The notes: generated by a model from the sequence alone, not told the origin. Counted from the stretch's first letter, positions 1-10,290 are shown. The stretch: 47,359 bases of DNA from an uncultured Aureispira sp. (GCA_905480075.1 CAJQOX010000098.1:1-47359); one strand, 5' to 3'. Numbers and translations are program-made.

Positions 1-3000
1 GTCATGAACAGAGGCAACTGCAATGTCGGTACACATACGCTCGCGCACGAAATGGGACATACTTTTGGTCTCGAACATACTTTCTCTGGTGTGGATGAAC
101 GTACTCAATGTTCTGCTTGTTATGAACAGGTGAGAAATGCAAATGGTTCCTCTAATTCTTCCGGTGTGCCTACTCCTTTTGGTGGCCCTTATACTACGGA
201 AGGTGATCAGGAAGGGGATTGGTGCTCCGATACGCATCCGCATGATACTTATAGCTATAATTGCTCTACAAGCTCAAATCCAAATGGTGCCTGTGACAGC
301 AACCCCTGGGCTAATGCTCCTGTCAATAATCATATGTCTTACTCCTTCTGCTCCTCTCAGTTTACTTCTCAGCAAAGTAGTAGAATGCATTGTATGGCGG
401 CTTCTTATCTTGGTACCTGGATAGCCTATGGCGGCGGCATTTGTGGTGCTCAACCTCCGGTCGCAGACTTTGATGCGACGCCTACGACTTGGGTGTCCCC
501 CAACCTGGTCACATTTAATGACTTGTCTACTCCACAATCTATCATTACCGGCTGGACTTGGGTGTTTGATGTAGGAGCAAGTGGAACGGTTACTTGTGTT
601 GGGTGTACAGGAGCAAATGCTACTTTTGTTGGCCAGGTACCTCCAATAGTCACTTATCCAAATGTTGGCTTGTACACTGTTTCTTTGACTGTTACAAGTG
701 CGAATGGCCCTGATACAGAAACTAAAATAGATTATATCGAAGTTACGGCTCCTGCAAATGATTGTGATACTTTGGATACAGATTGGTTAACACCAACTCC
801 AACTGCAGTGACTTCTTATTCCGCTGGCGGAAACTACTTTACCGGAGTTCCTGCCGTACAAAGTGCCGCACCAATTGATCCCGCAGGTTTCTATCAACAA
901 TATTTCACCCCCAATCCAGGTACTTCAGTTGTTGGGGCATTAACAGTTGCGTTAGGGAGGTTAGTTGACCCTGACGATGATATGACTTTCCAGATTGTAG
1001 TTTACGAAGACGATCCGGGCAATCCTGGTTTCCCTGATTTTGGAGCTGGGCCTGTTGCTTTTCGCTCTTACTCCCCTACACAAATAGGAGTTCCAACCGG
1101 CGCCTTCTATCAAACATTTAATATACCATTTACCTGTGCTCCGACGATTGCAGGGGCGACCTTCCATGTTGGGGTAGAAATGTTTCCTGGTGATGCCACC
1201 GACGAATTGGTCTTAATGACCAATGTGGATGGCGATGGAGGTTCTCCATTGGTAAACACCTATAGCGCCTCGGGCTGTCCTAGCATAGATTATAATGTAA
1301 ATGGACACTCTTGCGCATACTTTGCAATAGATTTTGATTTATATTGCTACCCTCAAATGGGATGGTATAAACCTTTTCCTTTTGCTTTAGGCTATGTTGA
1401 AAATGTGAATTGTGATACTACTACTGCTGCCATACTTACCTCTACCCTTTATGATGGTTCAGGATGTACAGCTCCTTCCGGACCAAATACAGGTATGGTG
1501 AACTGGACCTATCAGTTCGGTGATGGTACCACTTACAGTTCTACAACTGAAATTCCTGTAATTAACAGAACTTATACCGGTGAAGGTCAGGATGTACTCA
1601 CTATTACCGCACTGAATGACTGTGGCAGAGCCGATACTACAACCTGGACAATTCCCTATAATTTTATGGCTACTCCGGATGCCGACTTTACAAAATCTCC
1701 GCAGAATCCTATTTGTATGGGCGCTCCGGGAGTGACATTTACTTCTAATACAAGTGGCTATGCCGATTATACCTGGGATTTTGGCGATGGTACCGCTCCG
1801 GTCTCTTCAGGAAACGTCAATACGATTAATCATGTGTATACTACGCCCGGCTTATATTATACGCAACTTGAAGTAACTTCTCTGGGCTATCAACCCGAAG
1901 ATACTTTCTATCTCGAAACTTTCGAAGGGGGATTCCCGGCAGGTTATCTCAGGTTTAATAACGATGCCTTTGTTCCTCACCCCTTTGTCAACCCGCCTTT
2001 TACCGGTTCAAATGCTACCTCATGGCTGGTCTTTGATATTGATAATTCCGGAGACAACGAGGCGGTCAGTACTTCCTACAATACCTTGCCTGCTCAGCAG
2101 GCGGATGATTGGTTGATAACCACTGCTATCGGTGCACTGCCGGCAAATCAAATGCTCGCCTGGGATGCGGAAGCTATCCTTGCGGCCTTCCCGGATGGAT
2201 ATGAAGTGCGGATTTCAACAAATCAATTACCCGCTACGGTGGCAAATTATAATACCTTGTTGTTTTCAACTCCCGGTGAAAATGCCTTTAAAACTACAAG
2301 AACCGCTGACCTCTCTTCCTACGCAGGTCAGGTTGTGTTTATTGCTTTTATTAACAACTCAACTGATGAATATCTCTTGTCTATTGACAATATAAGAGTA
2401 GGTACTATAGGGCAGGGGTGTTCAAATACAGAACAAAAACTCGATTTTGTAGAAATTATAGATTGTACTGTTATTCCTCCCACTGCAGCGCTCAATGCAA
2501 CACCGGTTAGCGGTTGCGCACCCCTCGATGTGTTATTTACTGATGCCACAACGGTAGGTGATGCTGCAACTTCCTGGGTCTGGAACTTTGGTGATGGAAC
2601 TTTCTCTACAGTACAAAATCCACCTTTACATACTTATTCAGCAGCAGGAAGCTATTATGTCATTTTTCAGGCATGTAATTCCGGTGGATGTACTATTGAC
2701 ACTATTACTATTAATGTTGGTACAGGGTTGATAGCTAATGCTGGCCCTAATCAGAATATGTGTACAGATTTTACTACCCTTGCAGGAAATGACCCTGCTC
2801 CAAGTACCGGATTGTGGTCTGTTGTCACTGGTAGTGGTACCTTTGCTGATCCTACCCTTTTTAATACTGCTGTTTCTGGGCTTTCTGCAGGGAATAATGT
2901 TTTTCAATGGTCAATAACAGGTACCGGCTGTGTCTCTACTTCTCAGGTAACGATCTCAGGGAAAACATTTAAATATGGTCTGGATGGTGAAACTAGTAAC

Positions 3001-4113
3001 AATTATTGTATTGACGCTTCAGGATGGGCGCATTTTTATAATGCAGGTAATGAAATACTATTGTCCATAAGGGGTGATTTTTCGGGTGCAGACCCTGGCT
3101 TCCCTTTGATAACTATCAATGATAATGGTGCTTATTTTCAACAAACTCAGGGTCCTTTTACTGCGGCATCCTGTGCTTCCGGTCTGACTCCGGGGGAAGA
3201 GTGGTTTGAAATGGAACGTAGTTGGAATGTTGATCTTGGTCCTACAGGTTCGCCGGTAGGGGGGTATAATATGCGTTTTTACTACGAACCCGCTGAAAGG
3301 ATAGCAATTGAAAATGCGGCAACTGCCTGGATGGCCACCTACCCGGCATGTAGTTATACCTACAAATACGCCAATCCACTCGGGTTTTATTGGTTTAAAA
3401 ATACCGGGACGAACTATACCGCACCTGATTACGATGGCCTGCAATTGACAAGTTCAGGGGGGGCTGCTTCGGGTATCAATTATGGTGAGTTTTCTGGTGT
3501 AATGTCCTTCTCCGGTGGCTCAGGAGGGATAACGCTTGTTCCTGATCCTTTGTTAAAAACGGATTGGCTCTATTTTGACGGTGTCACTGATAATAAAGTC
3601 AACTACCTGAGATGGGCAACTGAAGCGGAAGATGGTAGTGATTATTTTAATCTGCAACGTAGCAAAGATGGTGTTAGCTTTGTAACTATTGGTGCAATTG
3701 CTGCTGAGGGTACTTCTTCTACAGTCAAACATTATAATTTCGATGATGTACATCCTTTTACCGGTGAAAATTATTATCGCCTCGAATTGGTGAATACGGA
3801 CGGGTCTGTAAGCTTGAGTAATACGGTTTTGCTGATGATCGCCGATTCTGACCTGGGATATGTTTTCTACCCTAATCCCACAGATAATGTCGTCTATTAT
3901 CAATTCGAAGCTCAGACTGTTGAAAGTCTCGAATTTGAAGTTGTTGATGTTCTTGGAAGGGTCCTTAAAACTCAACAGTCAAATGCTGTGGAAGGCTTTA
4001 ATAATATCGGTATTCCCCTCGGTGACTTTCCCGTTGGAAGTTACTTGATTCGTGTGTTTAATAAAACGAATGGATCCGTTCATACTTCTAAAGTAATCAG
4101 ATCTGATCAATAA
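1..4113 (+). CDS. Secreted M43-type zinc metalloprotease with PKD modules and T9SS sorting domain (5' partial)
   Basis: The reading frame is open to the window edge, so the signal peptide, propeptide and start lie upstream. The visible part begins inside the catalytic domain. HEMGHTFGLEH (residues 15-25 counted from the first Met) is the metzincin zinc motif HExxHxxGxxH; a GDWCSDT stretch and a Met-turn-like HMSYS follow, as in pappalysin/cytophagalysin (M43) enzymes. After that come a PKD-like domain (about 150-250), a second fold around 455-550, a PKD domain with WDFGDG (about 560-630), a cleaved-adhesin/choice-of-anchor-J-like domain (about 635-805), another PKD with WNFGDG (about 820-900), a PKD/Ig-like domain, an uncharacterised module (about 990-1175) shared with the protein at 27468-29819, and a C-terminal type A sorting domain (YPNPTDN, ending near SYLIRV). 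The known role of this architecture is cell-surface or extracellular proteolysis after export by T9SS. A terminator follows the stop. Confidence 0.9.
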   Translation, partial: VMNRGNCNVGTHTLAHEMGHTFGLEHTFSGVDERTQCSACYEQVRNANGSSNSSGVPTPFGGPYTTEGDQEGDWCSDTHPHDTYSYNCSTSSNPNGACDSNPWANAPVNNHMSYSFCSSQFTSQQSSRMHCMAASYLGTWIAYGGGICGAQPPVADFDATPTTWVSPNLVTFNDLSTPQSIITGWTWVFDVGASGTVTCVGCTGANATFVGQVPPIVTYPNVGLYTVSLTVTSANGPDTETKIDYIEVTAPANDCDTLDTDWLTPTPTAVTSYSAGGNYFTGVPAVQSAAPIDPAGFYQQYFTPNPGTSVVGALTVALGRLVDPDDDMTFQIVVYEDDPGNPGFPDFGAGPVAFRSYSPTQIGVPTGAFYQTFNIPFTCAPTIAGATFHVGVEMFPGDATDELVLMTNVDGDGGSPLVNTYSASGCPSIDYNVNGHSCAYFAIDFDLYCYPQMGWYKPFPFALGYVENVNCDTTTAAILTSTLYDGSGCTAPSGPNTGMVNWTYQFGDGTTYSSTTEIPVINRTYTGEGQDVLTITALNDCGRADTTTWTIPYNFMATPDADFTKSPQNPICMGAPGVTFTSNTSGYADYTWDFGDGTAPVSSGNVNTINHVYTTPGLYYTQLEVTSLGYQPEDTFYLETFEGGFPAGYLRFNNDAFVPHPFVNPPFTGSNATSWLVFDIDNSGDNEAVSTSYNTLPAQQADDWLITTAIGALPANQMLAWDAEAILAAFPDGYEVRISTNQLPATVANYNTLLFSTPGENAFKTTRTADLSSYAGQVVFIAFINNSTDEYLLSIDNIRVGTIGQGCSNTEQKLDFVEIIDCTVIPPTAALNATPVSGCAPLDVLFTDATTVGDAATSWVWNFGDGTFSTVQNPPLHTYSAAGSYYVIFQACNSGGCTIDTITINVGTGLIANAGPNQNMCTDFTTLAGNDPAPSTGLWSVVTGSGTFADPTLFNTAVSGLSAGNNVFQWSITGTGCVSTSQVTISGKTFKYGLDGETSNNYCIDASGWAHFYNAGNEILLSIRGDFSGADPGFPLITINDNGAYFQQTQGPFTAASCASGLTPGEEWFEMERSWNVDLGPTGSPVGGYNMRFYYEPAERIAIENAATAWMATYPACSYTYKYANPLGFYWFKNTGTNYTAPDYDGLQLTSSGGAASGINYGEFSGVMSFSGGSGGITLVPDPLLKTDWLYFDGVTDNKVNYLRWATEAEDGSDYFNLQRSKDGVSFVTIGAIAAEGTSSTVKHYNFDDVHPFTGENYYRLELVNTDGSVSLSNTVLLMIADSDLGYVFYPNPTDNVVYYQFEAQTVESLEFEVVDVLGRVLKTQQSNAVEGFNNIGIPLGDFPVGSYLIRVFNKTNGSVHTSKVIRSDQ

Positions 4114-4146
4114 TTTCAGGGAGCTTCTTTCCTGACTTAAAATTAT

Positions 4147-4183
4147 AAAAGACTGTGGAATATTTTTCCGCAGTCTTTTTTTT
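4147..4183 (+). terminator. Rho-independent terminator after the metalloprotease gene
   Basis: The arms AAAGACTGTGGA and TCCGCAGTCTTT pair with one mismatch around a short A/T loop and run into eight or more T. It lies 34 bases after the stop codon. Confidence 0.8.
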
Positions 4184-4392
4184 ATTATCTAAAAACGTTA
4201 ATTTCAATCCTTTGTTTTAGAATTTAATCAGTTTTTAATTATAATGTTTATCTGATGATGTTTGAATTGCTCAATTGGATGATTAATAAAAAGATTAAAT
4301 CATCAATTTGATTAAAAAGTATATATATTTCTACTTTGTCAATATATTGCGTACGAATGATTGTTGTAACTTATCAGGAAGAAGGAAAATAA

Positions 4393-6900
4393 ATGGAAAA
4401 AATGCCGAATATTCAGGGAAATGATAGCCAGGGAAAAGGCCAAAGACTTTTTGTTACGGTAATTGTTCCCGTTGCCTTGCCCAAACTATATACTTATAGT
4501 GTGCCATTGCACCTTAAAGGGATGGTGAAAGAAGGTTTAAGGGTGGAAGTGCAGTTCGGTAGAAAAAAATTGTACTCTGCTTTAATTTTTAAAATCCACC
4601 ATAATGAACCGGATGGATATGCACCCAAGCCAATATTGAATATTCTCGATGACCATCCACTTGTCACTCAAAACCAATTTAAACTCTGGCAATGGATGAG
4701 TCAATATTATGCCACCACTATGGGAGAAGTGATGAATGCAGCACTCCCCGCAGGTTTGAAACTGGCTAGTGAAAGCAAAATTCTACTCAGACCTGACTTT
4801 CGAGAGGAGGACTTCAGCAGGGAAGACCTCAATGAAAAAGAATATACTATTCTGCAGGCCCTTTACAACAGAGTGGAAATGAGTATATCCGAAATACGTG
4901 AACTCATCGATCAGAAAACTATCTATCAACATATCAAAAGCCTTATTGATAAACAGCTGATTCATGTCAGAGAGGAATTGAAAACAAAATATAAACCGAA
5001 AAAAGTTGATATGGTACGCCTGGCTGAACCCTATTTCAGCGATAATACTCAATTGAAACTGGCTTTCGAAATGATTGGCAGCAGGGCTTTGAAACAGGCA
5101 GAAACTCTTATGGCTTTTATTCAGCTGACTAAGGAAATGGAAGAGGTTCCCAAATCTGATCTCTATGATCGTGCTAACATTAATTCTACCGGATTGAAAA
5201 AACTGGTAGATAAAAATATCCTTGAAATTTATCACAAACAAATCAGCAGAATCAATCAATATAAGGGCCTGGTCAGTGAAAACTTTACATTGTCAGATGA
5301 TCAGAAAAAAGCTCTTTTCGAAATAAAAGAAAATTTTGAAGAAAAAAATGTAGTCTTCTTACATGGCGTTACAGGAAGCGGGAAAACTCAGATTTATGTT
5401 GAACTGATGGAAGAAGCGATTGCTAAAGGGCAACAGGTATTGTATTTGCTACCGGAAATTGCCCTCACTGCTCAGATAGTCGCAAGGCTTCAGGTCCACT
5501 TCGGGGATAAAATTGTGTGCTCTCACTCAAAGTTTAATAATAATGAACGTGTTGAAATCTGGAAAAATGCCATGAAAGGTATACCAATTATTCTGGGGGC
5601 TCGCTCGGCACTGTTTATGCCCTTTCAAAACCTGGGATTGATTATCGTTGACGAAGAACACGATCCGTCCTATAAACAAAATGACCCTGCTCCCAGATAT
5701 AATGCAAGAGATACGGCTGTGTTTATGTCTTATCTACATCAGGCGAAAGTCGTACTGGGAACGGCTACTCCCTCTCTGGAAACGTATCATAATGTGCAGA
5801 AAAAAAAGTATGGTCTTGTAGAACTCAATTCAAGGTTCGGAGAATCTTCCCTCCCTGAAATCCGCATTGTAGATGCTGGAGAGGAAACACGTAAAAAAAG
5901 AATGAAATCACACTTCACGCAACAACTACTCGATGCAATTGAAGAAACGATCAAAAATGGGGAACAGGTAATTTTGTTTCAAAACAGACGAGGATATGCT
6001 CCTGTCTATAGTTGTAATTTATGTGGGTGGACTGCCGAATGTAAAGATTGTGATGTAAGCCTTACTTATCATAAATTTACGAATGACCTGCATTGCCACT
6101 ATTGCAATTATCATAGGAAAATGCCGGACGCCTGCCCTGCATGTGAAAGCCGTGGCCTCGTAATTAAGGGGTTTGGTACCGAAAAAATTGAAGACGAATT
6201 ACAGATTTATCTGCCGGAAGTCAAAGTCGCCCGTATGGATTGGGATACGGTTAAAGGCAAACACGGTCACGAAAAAATTATTGCTGCTTTCGCTTCCGAA
6301 GAAGTGGATATACTTGTAGGTACTCAAATGGTAACTAAAGGACTGGATTTTGATAATGTAGGCCTCGTGGGGGTTCTGAGCGCCGACCAAATGTTGCATT
6401 TTCCCGACTTCAGAGCAACTGAAAGAGCCTTTCAACTCTTGCTGCAGGTCAGTGGCAGAGCAGGAAGAAAAAAGAAAAAAGGAAAAGTACTTATTCAGGC
6501 TTTCAATACGGACCACCCTGTTCTTAAAGAAGTACAGAAAAATGATTTTAATGCTTTCTTTTCAAGGGAACTTAAAGAACGTTCAGATTTTGCCTATCCC
6601 CCTTTTCACAGATTGATAAAAATTCAGATTAAACACAAAAAACCGGATGTAGCTGATAAAGCAGCTAAGTTTATGAGCGAATCTTTGAAAAATAAACTCG
6701 GTAACAGAATCCTCGGGCCTTCTGTTCCTGGTATATCTAGGGTGCGTACCTATTACTTAAGGGATATTGTGGTCAAACTAGGCAAAAATAATGAACAATT
6801 GAATTATTCTAAAAAATTGTTACAGGATCTAAGCAGTTATCTCAAAAGTCAAAAAGGGTACTCCTCGGTCAGGGTAATAATTGATGTTGATCCATATTAA
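4393..6900 (+). CDS. priA: Primosomal protein N' (replication restart helicase PriA)
   Basis: PriA is a 3'-to-5' superfamily 2 helicase that recognises stalled forks and reloads the replicative helicase. The 835 residues are longer than E. coli PriA, as is usual in Bacteroidota. Seen in order: an N-terminal DNA-binding domain (TVIVPVALPKLYTYSVP), Walker A GVTGSGKT (325-332), DEEH box (420-423), helicase motif GTATPSLET, a cysteine-rich insert of paired CxxC-type zinc motifs (about 541-584), then the C-terminal helicase lobe with TKGLDFDNVGLVGVLSAD and QVSGRAGR. The start at 4393 is the first ATG in frame and gives an ordinary N-terminus; a second Met three codons later is an alternative. It stands as a single gene with about 280 bases of upstream spacing. 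Confidence 0.97.
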   Translation: MEKMPNIQGNDSQGKGQRLFVTVIVPVALPKLYTYSVPLHLKGMVKEGLRVEVQFGRKKLYSALIFKIHHNEPDGYAPKPILNILDDHPLVTQNQFKLWQWMSQYYATTMGEVMNAALPAGLKLASESKILLRPDFREEDFSREDLNEKEYTILQALYNRVEMSISEIRELIDQKTIYQHIKSLIDKQLIHVREELKTKYKPKKVDMVRLAEPYFSDNTQLKLAFEMIGSRALKQAETLMAFIQLTKEMEEVPKSDLYDRANINSTGLKKLVDKNILEIYHKQISRINQYKGLVSENFTLSDDQKKALFEIKENFEEKNVVFLHGVTGSGKTQIYVELMEEAIAKGQQVLYLLPEIALTAQIVARLQVHFGDKIVCSHSKFNNNERVEIWKNAMKGIPIILGARSALFMPFQNLGLIIVDEEHDPSYKQNDPAPRYNARDTAVFMSYLHQAKVVLGTATPSLETYHNVQKKKYGLVELNSRFGESSLPEIRIVDAGEETRKKRMKSHFTQQLLDAIEETIKNGEQVILFQNRRGYAPVYSCNLCGWTAECKDCDVSLTYHKFTNDLHCHYCNYHRKMPDACPACESRGLVIKGFGTEKIEDELQIYLPEVKVARMDWDTVKGKHGHEKIIAAFASEEVDILVGTQMVTKGLDFDNVGLVGVLSADQMLHFPDFRATERAFQLLLQVSGRAGRKKKKGKVLIQAFNTDHPVLKEVQKNDFNAFFSRELKERSDFAYPPFHRLIKIQIKHKKPDVADKAAKFMSESLKNKLGNRILGPSVPGISRVRTYYLRDIVVKLGKNNEQLNYSKKLLQDLSSYLKSQKGYSSVRVIIDVDPY

Positions 6901-7103
6901 TCGGATTGATATATTTATAAATTATTTCATTATGAAATTATTTTAATTCTCTTTCTCTGTTTGGTAACTATTGCCGCAGTTTTTCGTTAGAAATATAACA
7001 CACGTTTTTTAATTGAAATTTCTGACATTTTGTGAAAGTGAAATCTTTTTTTACAAAAAAATGAATTTTCTTAACTACCAAATCTATAGAAAAAAACTCT
7101 ACT

Positions 7104-8303
7104 ATGCATACCCTTAAAGTCGCAATAATCGGTAGTGGCCCTGCCGGTCTGATGGCTGCAGACATACTTGGACAGAATTGTACTGTAGACATATATGAAA
7201 AAGGCAAGGCAATTGGCCGTAAATTTCTTGTCGCAGGAAATGGTGGATTTAATATTACTAACAGCGCTTCCGATGAAAATTTGATAAGTAAATATTCTCC
7301 TCACCCCGCACTCAGAGAAGCTTTATCTGGTTTTGATAGCAACTCTACAAGGAAATGGCTGGAAAACTTAGGTATTCCTACTTTTATTGGTAGCAGCGGC
7401 AGAGTTTTTCCGGAAAAAGGCATCAAACCTGTTCAGGTCTTAAATAAAATAAAGGAAAGACTGAATGAAAAAGGGGTGAATATTCATTATCACCACGAAT
7501 TTGTTGGTTTTAATGAATACAAAAAACCAGTTGTTGAATTCAATGATACTCAGAGTCCCCTGGTCGCAGATATATTTATTTTTGCACTCGGAGGGGCTTC
7601 TTGGCCCGTTACAGGTTCAAATACTAAATGGCGTAACGCCTTCGAAAAAATAGGTGTGAAAACCTTGCCCTTTGAGGCTTCAAATTGTGGTGTTAATGTC
7701 AATTGGTCGGAAAAGTTCAAAGATCTGTTTGCAGGGGAATACCTCAAAAATATTCAAATTTCTATCAATCATAAAATGAGAAAGGGGGAGGCGGTGATTA
7801 CGGAATACGGCCTGGAAGGTAATGCGGTTTATCCATTGATTCCCTTTATAAGAAATTCCCTGAAGTCTGAAGAACCTACAGAAATATTTATTGACCTCAA
7901 ACCGCAGAATACGCATCAAAGCCTTTTGATGAAAACCCGGGGAAGGAAACTAAAAACAAAAAATTATTCCTATGAATTTAACCTCTCAAAGGCTGAGTTG
8001 GCTATGACTAAACAATTCACTCCGAAGGAAAACTATATTTCTCCGGAACGTTTTGTCGAAATTTTAAAATCTGTGGCTATACCAGTGGAATCCCTGCGTC
8101 CGGTCGAAGAATCTATTTCCACTATTGGTGGTATCTCTATGTCTGAAATTGAAAATGACTTCTCTTTAAAGTCCTGCCCGAATATTTTTGTTATTGGTGA
8201 AATGCTTAACTGGGATGCTCCCACAGGTGGTTATCTGTTACAGGGTTGTTTCTCTACTGCTGTTGCTGCTACAAATAGTATTGCTGTTTTCAGCAATTCA
8301 TAA
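7104..8303 (+). CDS. NAD(P)/FAD-dependent oxidoreductase, HI0933/YhiN-like flavoprotein
   Basis: This 399-residue protein has an N-terminal Rossmann dinucleotide motif (VAIIGSGPAGLMAAD), the family hallmark RKFLVAGNGGFNITNS, and a C-terminal FAD-closing segment (FVIGEMLNWDAPTGGYLLQGCFSTAVAA). These match the HI0933-like (BaiN/RdsA) flavoprotein family, in the subgroup once named for Pseudomonas PP4765. The substrate is generally unknown for this subgroup, so no reaction is assigned. The ATG at 7104 is immediately followed by the first beta strand, which supports this start. It sits alone between priA and a small exonuclease gene on the same strand; nothing shows a functional link. Confidence 0.9.
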   Translation: MHTLKVAIIGSGPAGLMAADILGQNCTVDIYEKGKAIGRKFLVAGNGGFNITNSASDENLISKYSPHPALREALSGFDSNSTRKWLENLGIPTFIGSSGRVFPEKGIKPVQVLNKIKERLNEKGVNIHYHHEFVGFNEYKKPVVEFNDTQSPLVADIFIFALGGASWPVTGSNTKWRNAFEKIGVKTLPFEASNCGVNVNWSEKFKDLFAGEYLKNIQISINHKMRKGEAVITEYGLEGNAVYPLIPFIRNSLKSEEPTEIFIDLKPQNTHQSLLMKTRGRKLKTKNYSYEFNLSKAELAMTKQFTPKENYISPERFVEILKSVAIPVESLRPVEESISTIGGISMSEIENDFSLKSCPNIFVIGEMLNWDAPTGGYLLQGCFSTAVAATNSIAVFSNS

Positions 8304-8338
8304 ACCGAAGCAATTTAGTTATTTATCAGGCCTTGCTT

Positions 8339-8372
8339 CCTGTGCTGCACAGGTACACAAAACAATTGTTTT
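8339..8372. promoter_or_regulatory. Two adjacent perfect palindromes before the exonuclease gene
   Basis: CCTGTGCTGCACAGG (8339-8353) and AAAACAATTGTTTT (8359-8372) are perfect palindromes lying back to back in the 95-base gap, ending 26 bases before the next start codon. The second is a typical size for a dimeric repressor site. No U-tract follows the first, so it is not a standard terminator. Function is unknown. Confidence 0.4.
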
Positions 8373-8398
8373 AACTTGCACCCCGAACTATTTATCTT

Positions 8399-8887
8399 AT
8401 GAATTTTGTAGCCATTGATTTTGAAACTGCCACCTATCATAATTACAGTGCCTGTGCAGTGGGTATTGTAACTGTCAAAAATAATAGTATCGTTGATGAA
8501 TATTATACCCTCATTCAACCTCCTGAAAACAAATACTTCTGGCAAAATATAAGGGTACATAAGATTAAACCAAGGGAAACTAAAGGGAAACCGAATTTTT
8601 ACGATCTCTTTCCCGAAATTATTAAACGCCTCGACGGGCAGTCTATTGTTGCACATAATGAATCCTTTGACAGAAAAGTAATGAAAGGGTCTATGGAGTA
8701 TTATGGCCTTAATTATGACGATTTTAATATGGGGGAGATGTGGGAGTGTACTTGCAAAATCTACAAAAAAAAGGGCTATAAACCAGCAAAATTAAGTTCC
8801 TGTTGTGAAAGGCAGGGAATTGAACTCAATCATCATCATGCCTTGTCAGATGCTTTAGGTTGTGCCCGCCTCTATCTGATGAGTTAG
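8399..8887 (+). CDS. DnaQ-like DEDDh 3'-5' exonuclease
   Basis: The 162 residues cover only an exonuclease domain of the DNA polymerase III epsilon type. The DEDDh catalytic set can be read: DFET near the N-terminus (Exo I), VAHNESFD (Exo II), and HHALSDALGCARL (Exo III, with the H and D of the DEDDh class). There is no BRCT, polymerase or GIY-YIG domain attached. Such free-standing exonucleases degrade single-stranded DNA or RNA or proofread in trans; this one's substrate cannot be told. The gene converges with radA, whose stop is only 9 bases away, leaving no room for a separate terminator. Confidence 0.9.
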   Translation: MNFVAIDFETATYHNYSACAVGIVTVKNNSIVDEYYTLIQPPENKYFWQNIRVHKIKPRETKGKPNFYDLFPEIIKRLDGQSIVAHNESFDRKVMKGSMEYYGLNYDDFNMGEMWECTCKIYKKKGYKPAKLSSCCERQGIELNHHHALSDALGCARLYLMS

Positions 8888-8896
8888 TGGCTGTAC

Positions 8897-10273
8897 TCAG
8901 GCAAATAAAAAATTGTACAACTCCTCAACCTTGGCAACCGGTATGATTTCTATGTCGTAATGAGCAATGTCTATCCCTTTCATGTTGAAAGAGGGAACAA
9001 AAATCTGCTCAAAACCCAATCGGTTGGCTTCCTGAATACGTTGTTCCGCCCGCTGAACAGATCGTATTTCTCCCGAGAGACCTACTTCACCGGCAAAACA
9101 AATATTGGATGGCAAAGAGACATCTTCAAGTGAGGATATAAGTGCACTGATAATGGCCAGGTCTATTGCAGGGTCACTGACTTTTATGCCACCGGCAATA
9201 TTAAGGAAAATATCGTTGGAAGCAAATTGAAAACCACAGCGCTTCTCCAGTACGGCCAATAACATACCCAGCCTTCGTAAATCAAAACCTGTTGCAGATC
9301 GTTGTGGAGAACTGTAGACTGCGGTACTTACCAAAGCCTGTGTTTCAATAAGCATAGGCCGGATACCCTCAAGTGTGGCTGCAATTGCGGACCCGCTGAG
9401 ATTCTCTTCTTTTTGTGATAATAATAATTCCGAAGGGTTCGATACTTCCCGAAGTCCGTTGCCGTTCATCTCGTATATCCCCAGTTCAGAAGTGGAACCA
9501 AAGCGGTTTTTAATAGTCCGTAGTATGCGATGAGTATAATTTCTGTCTCCTTCGAACTGAAGGACAACATCCACAATATGCTCAAGTACCTTGGGCCCTG
9601 CTATAGCACCGTCTTTGGTGATGTGTCCTATAATAAATACAGGAGTGCTGCTCTCTTTTGCAAATCGTTGAAATTCCGTAGAACATTCCCGAACCTGAGA
9701 TACCGAACCGGGGGCAGATTCTATATGGGCAGAAGTTATAGTCTGAATTGAATCTATGATAAGTATGTCAGGTTCTAATTCCCCTGCCTGCAATAGTATG
9801 TTCGCCAGACTTGTATCTGCCATTATATAGCAATCCGATAGGCTTTTGCCTAGCCTGTCCGCTCTCATTTTTATCTGTTCCTCGCTTTCTTCTCCGGAAA
9901 TATATAATATTTTTGCGTTCAGCGAAAGGGCAAGTTGTAACATAAGCGTAGATTTGCCTATCCCGGGTTCGCCTCCTATCAAAACCATAGAACCATCTAC
10001 AATTCCTCCTCCTAGCACCCTGTTGAACTCCATGTCATGCGTAGCACGCCTCAGTGTTGTTCCGGTTTCTATCTGTGCTAACTTCCTGGGACGTGGTTTT
10101 TCTTTTTTTGTACCCTTTTTCCAAAGTTTTTTTGCCTCTTGTTTTACGGTTTCCTTTATTATAATTTCTTCCTGTATTGTATTCCATTCCTGACAGGCAG
10201 TACACTGACCAGCCCATTTTGAAAAGGTCGAACCGCAAGAGGTACAGGCAAATATTTTCTGAACTTTTGGCAT
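8897..10273 (-). CDS. radA: DNA repair protein RadA (Sms), branch-migration ATPase
   Basis: RadA drives branch migration and D-loop extension in recombinational repair. All diagnostic parts are present in 458 residues: an N-terminal four-cysteine zinc finger (CTSCG and CTACQ, residues 10-27), Walker A GGEPGIGKST (100-109), a Walker B-like LIIDSIQT, the RadA-specific KNRFG motif (255-259), and a C-terminal Lon-protease-like domain with ALVS, RLGMLLAVLEKR and the closing FAGEVGLSGEIR. Length is normal for the family. The start follows an upstream region rich in repeats (10290-10370) that may be its control region. Confidence 0.97.
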   Translation of the reverse strand: MPKVQKIFACTSCGSTFSKWAGQCTACQEWNTIQEEIIIKETVKQEAKKLWKKGTKKEKPRPRKLAQIETGTTLRRATHDMEFNRVLGGGIVDGSMVLIGGEPGIGKSTLMLQLALSLNAKILYISGEESEEQIKMRADRLGKSLSDCYIMADTSLANILLQAGELEPDILIIDSIQTITSAHIESAPGSVSQVRECSTEFQRFAKESSTPVFIIGHITKDGAIAGPKVLEHIVDVVLQFEGDRNYTHRILRTIKNRFGSTSELGIYEMNGNGLREVSNPSELLLSQKEENLSGSAIAATLEGIRPMLIETQALVSTAVYSSPQRSATGFDLRRLGMLLAVLEKRCGFQFASNDIFLNIAGGIKVSDPAIDLAIISALISSLEDVSLPSNICFAGEVGLSGEIRSVQRAEQRIQEANRLGFEQIFVPSFNMKGIDIAHYDIEIIPVAKVEELYNFLFA

Positions 10274-10290
10274 TATTGACTAATAGGTAT

